DNA from: a virus
Virus record (IMG/VR): IMGVR_UViG_3300002460_000202
Coordinates: 1 to 20,336 of that record
Reading direction: 5' to 3' (one strand)
DNA length: 20,336 bases
The notes beneath the pieces were generated by a model. The model made no database searches. It was given only the letters and a program-made list of their open reading frames with translations, and was not told where the DNA came from. The position numbers and the translations under genes are program-made. Of the stretch, positions 6,164 through 13,057 are shown piece after piece (position 1 is the stretch's first letter; each line of letters opens with the position of its first letter).

Positions 6164-6914
6164 CTGTATTAAGGTTGGCGCATTTTTGTATGACAAAGAA
6201 GTAGACGGGCTTTATCACGAAAGCCATTGGTGGTTCCCCGTCCAAATCGGAATCACGCATGGACTTACCCGGTGCCAAGTCACCCCAATGTTTTTGAAAT
6301 TGCCATTTTTAATGAAAGGGTGGGTTCAGGAATACATTCTTCTCCGTGAGATCGAACTCCTGAAACTCGCTCTCACAGGAAAAATCCTTATGCACGGCTC
6401 ATGCTATGACAACACTCTTGTCGTGGGTTTTTCCAATTCAGGAAAGACCTATCAGACCTACAAAGCAGTCTCGGAAGGAGCAAAGCTTATCTCCGAGGAA
6501 TACACGATCATCTACGATGGGAAAGCCCACCCCTACGAGCGCGTCATGAGGACGTGCTTTTCGGCTCGCACGATGAAAGATTGCGGAATCGAGACTTCAT
6601 TAAGAGAAAAACTTTGGCTCATGGCGGCGACACTTCGAGCGACTCTTTTTCCGTTCATGTATGAGGCCGTGATTTGGAAGAACATCCCTGTAAGCGGCGA
6701 GTCATCCGAAATAAAGAAAATCGTCTACGGCTCCACCGGACGAGAGGTAAAAGACTGGAAGGAGTTCGCTATTCTTTGTGAAAACGAGTTTCCTTTTATG
6801 TCGAGTGAGTTTTTGCAGGCGTATGCTCTTGTATCAGGGCTTGATTTGCTTGGAATTCAAGAGACGCAAAGGAATTTAATCAAGAAGTTTGTTGAAAGTG
6901 TATACCCGCTATAA
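6120..6914 (+). CDS. HprK-like P-loop kinase/ATPase domain protein
   Basis: ATG 6120 is preceded by GGAGG (6106-6110) at 9-nt spacing; a GTG at 6111 is the alternative. The 264-aa protein has an N-terminal domain of about 85 residues and then a P-loop unit: LMHGSCYDNTLVVGFSNSGKTYQT with Walker A GFSNSGKT (residues 103-110), followed by GAKLISEEYTIIYDG (120-134). The order His-Gly-Ser strand, Walker A, then an 'ISEE' acidic segment is typical of HPr-kinase-like domains found in polysaccharide and peptide-modification clusters. Such proteins bind ATP and may phosphorylate a small molecule or protein. The true substrate is unknown. The N-terminal segment could be a specificity domain. It overlaps the upstream glycosyltransferase by 44 nt. 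Confidence 0.75.
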   Translation: MDYEVVERININRANCIKVGAFLYDKEVDGLYHESHWWFPVQIGITHGLTRCQVTPMFLKLPFLMKGWVQEYILLREIELLKLALTGKILMHGSCYDNTLVVGFSNSGKTYQTYKAVSEGAKLISEEYTIIYDGKAHPYERVMRTCFSARTMKDCGIETSLREKLWLMAATLRATLFPFMYEAVIWKNIPVSGESSEIKKIVYGSTGREVKDWKEFAILCENEFPFMSSEFLQAYALVSGLDLLGIQETQRNLIKKFVESVYPL

Positions 6915-6921
6915 GGATTTT

Positions 6922-7071
6922 ATGGAAGAAAAATACGGAAGCATGGAACTTCCAAAAAAGAAGTGCGGACATGAGGTTGGTTATCGGTGTTGTTGCCATC
7001 CAAACAAACGAGATTTTATTGAAAAACCAATAGATGCTGTCGAAGAAATTCATAGAAAAAGACGGCGTTAA
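6922..7071 (+). CDS. cysteine/histidine-rich microprotein, 49 aa
   Basis: ATG 6922 has AAGGA (6913-6917) close upstream. TTG 6889 or GTG 6895 could extend the frame by 9-11 residues. The product contains a compact CGHEVGYRCCCH cluster (four Cys and two His within 12 residues), which could hold a zinc ion, and a basic tail (HRKRRR). No known family is recognised. The stop abuts the next gene's ATG with no gap (TAA 7069-7071, ATG 7072). It may be a small regulatory or adaptor protein for the neighbouring enzymes, which is inference from position only. Confidence 0.6.
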   Translation: MEEKYGSMELPKKKCGHEVGYRCCCHPNKRDFIEKPIDAVEEIHRKRRR

Positions 7072-7767
7072 ATGCCGTCTATCCTCCGAACTGGAAGTAA
7101 AGGATTCATCGCAAGCGGTCTTGTAGGCGAAGGAATCGACATCAAAGACGGTGTTGATATCTGCACCTACAAAGCCAAGAAAAAATATGACGTGGTAATT
7201 CACACGGCGGCCAAAACAAGTGTCGTGGAGTCAGAAAAAAATCCTGCATCTTATTTTGAAACGAACGTTAATGGCACTATGAATATGGTGAAACAACACC
7301 CGGAGGCACATTTTATATATTTATCTACCGCCGCCATTTATGGAGAAGGATTAGACCACACGGTAAATTCAATTCCACAATCGTCCTCGACATACGCTTA
7401 CACCAAATATTTAGGAGAAGGTATTATAAAACGATTTGCGAGGTCGTGGGTGATTCTTCGCTTGACTAATGTTATCGGGGAGGGGGAGCGCGGCGAGCCG
7501 AACGTCTATCAGGTTTTTGAAAAGGCCGATGTTCTTCCGATTTATGGCGACGGCCTTCAAACGCGCGACTTCATTCATGTCGATAAAGTCCGTGAAGTTA
7601 TAATGAAAAGTTTAGAGAAGCGCGGCGTATTCAACGTCGGATCTGGGGTATCAAAAACTATTATTGAAGTTGCGAAAGAATTTAACAAGCCGATGAAATT
7701 TTTACCGGCGAGAGACGGGGAAATTAGAAACTTTGGGGTTAAGGATGCTGTCAATTTTAATTCCTAA
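7072..7767 (+). CDS. NAD-dependent epimerase/dehydratase (extended SDR), compact
   Basis: The 231-aa Rossmann protein has an N-terminal TGSKGFIAS (residues 7-15; TGxxGxxA, last Gly replaced by Ala), the VVIHTAAKTSV strand (41-51), the catalytic serine/threonine region YLSTAAIYGE (83-92), and the YxxxK pair Tyr108/Lys112 in STYAYTKYLGE. A late IYGDGLQTRDFIHVDKV matches the typical sugar-nucleotide SDR segment. It is shorter than the roughly 310 aa usual for this family because the N-terminal Rossmann half is trimmed. The start at ATG 7072 directly follows the previous stop, with a weak ribosome site, so translation is probably coupled. It likely acts on a nucleotide sugar; specificity is unknown. 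Confidence 0.85.
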   Translation: MPSILRTGSKGFIASGLVGEGIDIKDGVDICTYKAKKKYDVVIHTAAKTSVVESEKNPASYFETNVNGTMNMVKQHPEAHFIYLSTAAIYGEGLDHTVNSIPQSSSTYAYTKYLGEGIIKRFARSWVILRLTNVIGEGERGEPNVYQVFEKADVLPIYGDGLQTRDFIHVDKVREVIMKSLEKRGVFNVGSGVSKTIIEVAKEFNKPMKFLPARDGEIRNFGVKDAVNFNS

Positions 7768-8335
7768 TCATCAAGAGAAAGAGATCCACGAAGTAGTCGA
7801 TGAAATAGAGAAATTGAATATAGCTCATGAGATTATTATTTCAAAAGATAGCGAAAGTAAAGGCAAGGGGTGGGCGGTCCGAGAAGCTTTAACCCACGCC
7901 AAAGGTGATCAAATAGCCATACTCGACGGCGATGCCGAGATCCCGGCACGTATGCTTTTAAGACTTTTGCCGTTCCTTCAAGATTTTGACGTGGTGGTTG
8001 GCAGTAAGAGAATCACCCGCGCTCCGCTTCGGCGTAAAATAATGACGCATGTTACCAGAATATGGTTTAGATTTCTATTCGGGGTTTTCGTGGACACACA
8101 GACGGGAATAAAACTTTTCAGGCGGTCGGCACTGAAAGCGTTGGATTATAATTGGGAAAGTAACGGTTTCGTGTTTGATTTGGAAATAATATCACGGTTG
8201 CAAAAAAAAGGTTTCAAGATGGTTGAAGTGCCGATTGAGTGCGAAATAAAAAGGCAGTTGGCATTCAAGACAATATTTAAAATAGCGGGAGAGAGTATTT
8301 GGTTATGGTTTCGATTATTATTCCGACAAAAATAA
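7745..8335 (+). CDS. GT2 glycosyltransferase, DPM1/GtrB-like
   Basis: ATG 7745 fits the conserved opening MLSILIPNHQEKE; TTG 7733 would add four residues. The 196-aa protein has the GKGWAVREALTHAKGDQIA helix-strand unit, the metal motif DGD (residues 61-63) and DTQTGIKLFRRSALKAL, all characteristic of dolichyl/polyprenyl-phosphate sugar transferases such as DPM1 and GtrB. These charge a polyprenyl-phosphate carrier with one sugar in the cytoplasm. It ends shortly after the catalytic domain and lacks the C-terminal transmembrane helices of GtrB, so a separate membrane partner may be needed. A polyprenyl-phosphate sugar would be a natural donor for the GT-C protein encoded at 11630-13000. Confidence 0.86.
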   Translation: MLSILIPNHQEKEIHEVVDEIEKLNIAHEIIISKDSESKGKGWAVREALTHAKGDQIAILDGDAEIPARMLLRLLPFLQDFDVVVGSKRITRAPLRRKIMTHVTRIWFRFLFGVFVDTQTGIKLFRRSALKALDYNWESNGFVFDLEIISRLQKKGFKMVEVPIECEIKRQLAFKTIFKIAGESIWLWFRLLFRQK

Positions 8336-8976
8336 TAGACACCTACGCCAAGCGGTGTATTGAATCTTGCGAGAAACTTCCGGAGGATAAGGAAATCCTC
8401 GTTATCACAGACGAGATTTGTCCAGGTTTCCCGGCAGGAAAAAGAAACTACGCAATGCAAATAGCAAAAGGAGATATCTATGCCTTCATCGACTCAGATG
8501 CGTACCCTTCTAAAGACTGGCTCAAAAAAGCGCTATACTGGCTCCAATGCTACCCGGCGGTATGCGGCCCAGGCATTCTCCCGCCGTGTGCGCCTTTTTC
8601 TGAAAGAGTCGCCGATCAAGTGCACAAATGGGTGTTTTGCCCTTATCGCGTCACCTCAAGACATCCGCAAATTGTTCCCTGGCACCCGACGTTCAATCTT
8701 CTCGTCAGAAAAGATGTGGCGAATGTTTTTGACAGTTATCTTACGGGCGAGGATGATCGCTTCTGTGAAAAAATAAAAGAAGGGATTTTTTACCATCCTT
8801 CGATCTTGGTTTACCACAACCGCCGGGGAGCTTTCAGGCCGCTTTGGAAGCAGTTCGGAACCTACGCGCGGCACAAAGGGGCGTTTCAGGGGATGGCGTT
8901 CGTGGCATGGGTCACGACGCTTTGGGTGTATGCGGTTAATTGGGTGAAGGGGTTTGTGAGGAGGAGACCCAATTGA
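8305..8976 (+). CDS. GT2-family glycosyltransferase, short
   Basis: ATG 8305 gives MVSIIIPTKIID, the usual first strand; TTG 8299 would add two residues. The 223-aa product carries AGKRNYAMQIAKGDIYAFID with the metal-binding DSD at Asp63/Asp65, a PWHPTFNLLVRKDVANVFD acceptor segment and an LTGEDDRFCEKIKEG acidic catalytic region. The C-terminus has a hydrophobic stretch (FVAWVTTLWVYAVNWVKGF) that could associate with membrane. It overlaps the upstream glycosyltransferase by 31 nt and the next microprotein by TTGA. Specific activity is unknown. Confidence 0.85.
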   Translation: MVSIIIPTKIIDTYAKRCIESCEKLPEDKEILVITDEICPGFPAGKRNYAMQIAKGDIYAFIDSDAYPSKDWLKKALYWLQCYPAVCGPGILPPCAPFSERVADQVHKWVFCPYRVTSRHPQIVPWHPTFNLLVRKDVANVFDSYLTGEDDRFCEKIKEGIFYHPSILVYHNRRGAFRPLWKQFGTYARHKGAFQGMAFVAWVTTLWVYAVNWVKGFVRRRPN

Positions 8977-9077
8977 GAGGCGTTGGTGGAAAGGTTGAAA
9001 AAACTCTCTACCATTGTGAATGGTGCAATAAGGAAATTTACGAATGGAGATGGGAAAAATGCCGAAAGCGCTCATAA
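8973..9077 (+). CDS. 34-aa cysteine-containing microprotein
   Basis: A TTG start at 8973 overlaps the preceding stop (TTGA), with a strong GAGGAGGAG site about 6 nt upstream. The 34-residue product has a zinc-knuckle-like pair in LYHCEWCNKEIYEW (CxxC), a third Cys near the C-terminus, and many basic and Trp residues. It runs 19 nt into the next gene, whose start lies inside it. The ribosome site and Cys pattern support it; its very short length limits confidence. It may mainly be a coupling leader for the epimerase gene. Confidence 0.45.
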   Translation: MRGVGGKVEKTLYHCEWCNKEIYEWRWEKCRKRS

Positions 9078-10057
9078 CCGGCTCTTGGGGTCTCGTCGGG
9101 ACAGAAGCCACAAAATATTATTTGAATGAAGCTTGGGAGGTGGTTGGAATTGATAATGATATGAGAAAGCATATGTTTGGCCCAGACGCTTCGGTGGTTA
9201 AAAACAGAATTGACCACAGAAATTATAGACATCATGGAATTGATATTTCAAAAATTGAGCCAATTATTGAAGCTGAAAAACCAGATTTGATTATCCATTG
9301 TGCCGCAGCGCCGTCCCACGATTGGTCAGCGACAAATCCGCTTCTGGACTTCGGGATTAACGCTTATTCGACGCTCATGCTGTTGGAAATGACACGAAAG
9401 CACACGCCGGAGGCGGTTTTTGTTTACCTTTCTACGAATAAGGTTTATGGGGACTGGCCGAATAGGGCTGGATTCCATGAGTACGGAACTCGATATGAAC
9501 CCATCCATCTTGATGATATGAACCCCGGATTTGATGAAAAAGTGTCTATAGATAATTCAACTCATTCTCCATTTGGTGTTTCCAAGCTCGCGGGCGACCT
9601 CTACACCCAAGAATACGCCCGCTATTTCGGCCTGAAAACGGGAGTCTTCCGTTGTGGCTGTATCACCGGCGCGGCTCATGCGGGAGCAGAGCTTCACGGA
9701 TTTCTTGCCTACATGGCAAAATGTAAGAAACAAAATATCCCTTACAAAGTTTATGGCTATAAAGGCAAGCAAGTGCGCGATCAGATTCACGCCCACGATC
9801 TCGTTAGAGCGATTGATTGCTTTGTGCGGAACCCGAAGCCGGGAGAAGTTTATAATATGGGCGGCGGCCGCCATTCTAACGTGTCAGTGTTGGAGGCGCT
9901 AAATTGGATGAAAATAAAAGATTGGGAATATGTCGACGAGCCACGTAAGGGCGATCATATTTGGTATATTTCGGACGTTTCAAAATTCAAGGGACATTAT
10001 CCAGAGTGGGACTACAAATACAACTTGTGGGCTATCATGGAGGATTTAATGAGATGA
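9059..10057 (+). CDS. NAD-dependent sugar epimerase, CDP-paratose 2-epimerase-like
   Basis: The protein has 332 aa from ATG 9059 (MPKALITG); ATG 9044 and 9050 are alternatives. Features are ALITGSWGLVGTEA (NAD loop, residues 4-17), DLIIHCAAAPSHDW, STNKVYGDWPN (125-135), IDNSTHSPFGVSKLAGD (164-180), FRCGCITG (197-204), AELHGFLAYMAKC, GYKGKQVRDQIHAHDLV and EVYNMGGG. This motif series matches the RfbE/Tyv (CDP-paratose 2-epimerase) branch of extended SDRs, which interconverts CDP-paratose and CDP-tyvelose. The usual YxxxK tyrosine is Phe172 here (FGVSK, Lys176); I recall related proteins with the same change, so it may define a subfamily. No other CDP-dideoxysugar gene is in the window, so the true substrate may differ. 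Confidence 0.85.
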   Translation: MPKALITGSWGLVGTEATKYYLNEAWEVVGIDNDMRKHMFGPDASVVKNRIDHRNYRHHGIDISKIEPIIEAEKPDLIIHCAAAPSHDWSATNPLLDFGINAYSTLMLLEMTRKHTPEAVFVYLSTNKVYGDWPNRAGFHEYGTRYEPIHLDDMNPGFDEKVSIDNSTHSPFGVSKLAGDLYTQEYARYFGLKTGVFRCGCITGAAHAGAELHGFLAYMAKCKKQNIPYKVYGYKGKQVRDQIHAHDLVRAIDCFVRNPKPGEVYNMGGGRHSNVSVLEALNWMKIKDWEYVDEPRKGDHIWYISDVSKFKGHYPEWDYKYNLWAIMEDLMR

Positions 10058-10149
10058 GCGATAATCAAAAATGGTTTTTAATTGGTGGAATTGTTAGTGC
10101 TGTCTCTTGTATGTTGATTGTTCTCGGTTTCATTTGGTTTCATTTATGA
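10054..10149 (+). CDS. 31-aa single-pass membrane microprotein
   Basis: ATG 10054 overlaps the epimerase stop (ATGA) and has GGAGG at 10039-10043. Its own stop overlaps the next start in the same way (ATGA at 10146-10149). The product is a short polar head (MSDNQKW) followed by a single transmembrane helix (FLIGGIVSAVSCMLIVLGFI). Double translational coupling and a clean membrane segment make it credible despite its size. I recognise no family. It may be an anchor or accessory for one of the adjacent enzymes; a holin-like role is unlikely from one helix this short. Confidence 0.65.
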   Translation: MSDNQKWFLIGGIVSAVSCMLIVLGFIWFHL

Positions 10150-11198
10150 GATACCTTTTCCCTCTTAATCCCTACAACCAACAACGTCAATTTCAGAAGC
10201 CAGTCTGGGTCTACCCAGCTCATTTGGCGATGTATGCGACTTATTTGAGGAATGAGGGGCATGAGGTTGTTTGGGATAGCGAAGTATCAAAAGACATGGG
10301 ATTTGATTTGTTGTTAGAACGCAACGATAAGAGAATAGCAAAAATAATCCAAGATGATTTTCAAATAGACGTTCCTTTTGAGGAGCTACCATTCCCAGAC
10401 CGCATATTTACTGATGCTAAGAACAAACGCTGGCAGTCATACGGAAATTATAAATACCATCCGGCTACCCACATGATGGCTTCAAACCTTTGTTGGTGGG
10501 GAAAATGTACGTTTTGTATTGATACCGCCAAACTTCAGGCAGGGGAGAAGCGCGGCATCCGATCGGTCGATCACGTCATGGAAGAAATAGATGATCTCAT
10601 AATAAATGGATATCGCGAGGTCTTTGATGATTCAGGGACTTTCCCTATTGGTGATTGGCTGAACGAATTTTGCCGAAAGATGATTAAGAGCGGTCGCAAT
10701 AAACAAATTGTTTGGGGTTGCAATATGAAACCAATCGCCGAGAAAGTGGTGCCTTTTAAACTGATGAAAGAAGCTGGGTGTCGGTTCATGTTAGTCGGAG
10801 TTGAATCAGCGAATCAAAAGACTATTGATATCATAAAGAAAGGTCAGGAGTCTCACAAGGTTATCGAGAACATGAAAGCCATGAATGACGCTGGCCTAGA
10901 GGTCCACCTGACTTCGATGTTTGGATATTCTTGGGAAATGTATGAGGACAATATGCGGACAGTAAATCTTGTCCATTATCTTTTGAGAAAAGGATATGTC
11001 AAAACCGCCCAAGCTTCTGTCTACATGTCGCCTCGCACGGCTCCTGATCCAAACTCGCCAGCGCAGAAATACATCCAAAAAGTTTACGATATCTATAAAG
11101 ACCCCCGGTATTGGCTCAGGAAGATTTTAGATTTAAGACGTTGGGAGGATGTGACGTATTTATTAAAAAGGATCGGGCATGTCAAACACGCTAAATAA
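10146..11198 (+). CDS. radical SAM enzyme, B12-type architecture likely incomplete
   Basis: I chose ATG 10146 (ATGA coupling); the upstream TTG 10107 is inside the microprotein gene. The 350-aa protein opens with MRYLFPLNPYNQ and a GHEVVWDSE segment that recalls the start of a cobalamin-binding-type Rossmann domain, though the domain is too short to be complete. The radical-SAM cluster is CWWGKCTFC (Cys116, Cys121, Cys124), a CX4CX2C variant of CX3CX2C. Downstream it has the typical barrel elements EVFDDSGTFPIG, WGCNMKP, GCRFMLVGVESANQKTID and TSMFGYSWE. It would use SAM and a 4Fe-4S cluster for radical chemistry, perhaps on a sugar or lipid in this cluster. The substrate cannot be inferred. 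Confidence 0.85.
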   Translation: MRYLFPLNPYNQQRQFQKPVWVYPAHLAMYATYLRNEGHEVVWDSEVSKDMGFDLLLERNDKRIAKIIQDDFQIDVPFEELPFPDRIFTDAKNKRWQSYGNYKYHPATHMMASNLCWWGKCTFCIDTAKLQAGEKRGIRSVDHVMEEIDDLIINGYREVFDDSGTFPIGDWLNEFCRKMIKSGRNKQIVWGCNMKPIAEKVVPFKLMKEAGCRFMLVGVESANQKTIDIIKKGQESHKVIENMKAMNDAGLEVHLTSMFGYSWEMYEDNMRTVNLVHYLLRKGYVKTAQASVYMSPRTAPDPNSPAQKYIQKVYDIYKDPRYWLRKILDLRRWEDVTYLLKRIGHVKHAK

Positions 11199-11316
11199 CC
11201 AATGGGGAAGCTTTGAAACAGCATTTGATTGAACTGGGAGAAAAGGAGTCAGATTTTGAACCAGTTTGAATTTATTTGGTGGATCATCATCAAACACGCA
11301 GAATAGGGGGTAGTTT
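11199..11316 (+). other. 118-bp gap with gene-tail-like remnant
   Basis: No standard gene is present. A 17-codon frame (ATG 11179 with AAGGA upstream, stop 11230-11232) runs out of the radical-SAM gene. A 25-codon TTG frame (11229-11306) follows by TTGA overlap and ends in IIIKHAE. The GGATC...TCAAACACGC element at the end of the radical-SAM gene (11170-11191) recurs at 11281-11299 in the same reading frame, so both frames end in KHA[K/E] and stop. This looks like the residue of a duplicated or replaced gene end. The segment ends with the ribosome site of the next gene. Confidence 0.4.
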
Positions 11317-11637
11317 ATGTATATTTTGCAATTTGTAATGAGCGGTGGAGGCCACGTTAATTTTCCATGCTGTAACATGGAAATTTTAAAGATTCATATT
11401 AATAATTTTCTTGAAGCGGTTAGAAGCACGAGCCCAAATGAAATTGAGGCAGTTATTTTTGCTGATGATGCTTTTGGAAATCATATTGGGATGGTTAGGT
11501 GTAAGTATTGTCTCGGTTACAATGTGTTTGATTTATCACAGGACAAGCAAACAGAACTTATAGAATCAAATAAAAAAATGGCGGACGCTATTACCAAAAG
11601 TATTATGTCCGGCGAGGGATGGAAAAATAATGAGTAA
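11317..11637 (+). CDS. hypothetical protein with Cys pairs, 106 aa
   Basis: ATG 11317 follows an AGGGGG-type site 6 nt upstream. The 106-aa product starts MYILQFVMSGGGHVNFPCCN and has a central VIFADDAFGNHIG strand followed by MVRCKYCLGYNVFD. The early Cys-Cys and later CKYC could together bind a metal. The C-terminus is a charged helix. I recognise no family. It overlaps the membrane glycosyltransferase gene by 8 nt, so it is co-translated with it. Confidence 0.7.
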   Translation: MYILQFVMSGGGHVNFPCCNMEILKIHINNFLEAVRSTSPNEIEAVIFADDAFGNHIGMVRCKYCLGYNVFDLSQDKQTELIESNKKMADAITKSIMSGEGWKNNE

Positions 11638-13000
11638 TTATATCTTTTGGATCATAATCGTTAATCTAGCTCTTTACTTAAAAACGCTTCGTTATAAATT
11701 TGTTTCAGATGACTTCTCCTGTTGGAAAAACCCGCCAGTCGCAAAGAATGCCTGGAACCGTCTTTGGCTTCAAATCACCGGCCAGATGAAAATCTACGCC
11801 AAGAGCGTTCAGTTTGTCCGCGCCAATGGGAAGCTCTTTATGGTGATTGTGAGGAAAGAAGAAATGGAGCACCTTTTGGCTTTGACGCTTCACATCGCTA
11901 TTTGCCTCTCTATCTATTTTGCGTTTGGCGCGTCATGGGTGTTATTTGTGGCTGCCATACTTTATTCAGTGAATCCTGTAAATAATCAAGGCACGATCTG
12001 GCCGTCAGGACGTGGGTATGTGTTTCCGATTCTTGGGATTACTCTTTCCATGGCTATACCTTTTCTTTCGCCTTTATTTCTTTTTGCTGGTACATGGTAC
12101 ACGGCCGGGTTTTTGGCTCCGCTCGCGCTTATTGGATCAAAGTGGTGGTACCTACTGGCCTTCATGCCTATTATTTGGTGGATTCACTCAAAGAAGTTTA
12201 CGAAGGCCGTAAAAAACAAGCAAGTTTCGGAAACTTTTACTGAAGATAAGATTGTCCATCCTAAAAAACTTATTCTTGGTATAAAGACTTTTGGATTCTA
12301 TCTATTTCTTTGTATTATCCCTTTTCGGATTACGTTCTACCATAATTTCCTTCAGTCCTCTGCTGGGAGCATGAAACATAAGAATTACACCCTTTGCAGG
12401 TATTTTTGGTTTGGTTTTACAGCCATTGCCATATGGGTCTATTTTGCTATTACAAGCCCGTGGTCAACACTTCTTTGGGCGTTTCTAGCCTTCTTCATTA
12501 CCATAGCACCATTCACGAATGTCGTTAGGGCGAACCAAGAGATCGCGGAACGCTTCGCGGCACTTCCGAACGTATTTTTGATGTACGCTCTAGCGCAGAT
12601 TATAGCACCCTATAGCATTTTATGCACAGCGTTCGTAGTCTTTTACGCCACCAGAACATTTTATACTTTAAAAATGTATCAAGACGAATATTACATAACC
12701 GAGGTTGCGATTATTGAAGATGAGGGTTCTTGGTGGGCTTGGCACTGCCGCGCCATGAAGCGATGGGATACTCAAAGCTATAAAGAGGCATTAATCCTTT
12801 GGGTGAGGGCTATGTTAATTTCTAAAAATGAATTTAAGGTTTTGATTAATATTGCCACTTGCCTGCGGTTATTAAAAAATGATGCCGAAGCTGACCATTA
12901 TCTTGTGTTAGCAGAACAGAACGTTGTTCCAGGACAAGAAAAGGAAGCAAAACAATTTATAGAAGATCATAGACGTGGTAAACTACCAATATTGCTTTAA
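11630..13000 (+). CDS. GT-C-type membrane glycosyltransferase with C-terminal TPR-like repeats
   Basis: The 456-aa protein opens with a transmembrane helix (residues 3-18) followed by LRYKFVSDDFSCWKNP, where the Asp27-Asp28 pair sits just after helix 1, as in the catalytic loop of GT-C enzymes. Several more hydrophobic helices follow between about 85 and 350. The ILYSVNPVNNQGTIWPSGRGY segment resembles the conserved 'HPVxxEaVawiaGR' block of TMTC-type O-mannosyltransferases. The last 90 residues are soluble and helical (WHCRAMKRWDTQSYKEALIL, then FKVLINIATCLRLLKNDAEAD) and look like two or three TPR units. It is shorter than the 600-900 aa of cellular TMTC-like proteins. It would transfer a sugar from a polyprenyl-phosphate carrier on the periplasmic face. 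It is the last gene before the head-module promoter. Confidence 0.72.
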   Translation: MSNYIFWIIIVNLALYLKTLRYKFVSDDFSCWKNPPVAKNAWNRLWLQITGQMKIYAKSVQFVRANGKLFMVIVRKEEMEHLLALTLHIAICLSIYFAFGASWVLFVAAILYSVNPVNNQGTIWPSGRGYVFPILGITLSMAIPFLSPLFLFAGTWYTAGFLAPLALIGSKWWYLLAFMPIIWWIHSKKFTKAVKNKQVSETFTEDKIVHPKKLILGIKTFGFYLFLCIIPFRITFYHNFLQSSAGSMKHKNYTLCRYFWFGFTAIAIWVYFAITSPWSTLLWAFLAFFITIAPFTNVVRANQEIAERFAALPNVFLMYALAQIIAPYSILCTAFVVFYATRTFYTLKMYQDEYYITEVAIIEDEGSWWAWHCRAMKRWDTQSYKEALILWVRAMLISKNEFKVLINIATCLRLLKNDAEADHYLVLAEQNVVPGQEKEAKQFIEDHRRGKLPILL

Positions 13001-13007
13001 AGAATAC

Positions 13008-13036
13008 TTGCTTTAAAAAAAGTCAAGTGATATTAT
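13008..13036 (+). promoter_or_regulatory. putative sigma70-type promoter for the head/packaging module
   Basis: TTGCTT (13008-13013) and TATTAT (13031-13036) are separated by exactly 17 bp in an A/T-rich stretch, and the first downstream gene starts at 13058. The -10 matches the consensus at 5 of 6 positions and the -35 at TTG plus spacing. TTGCTTTAAA occurs twice, at 12992-13001 and 13008-13017, 16 bp apart, and could be an operator pair. It lies at the junction between the glycan block and the structural genes, where a promoter is expected. Confidence 0.5.
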
Positions 13037-13057
13037 CATAGTAGTGGGAGATTCGAC

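Noticed and set aside
11722-12212. Two + strand frames (11722-11985 and 12012-12212) inside the GT-C gene.
   Set aside because: They are alternate-frame readings of a long, hydrophobic, well-supported gene and lack ribosome sites.
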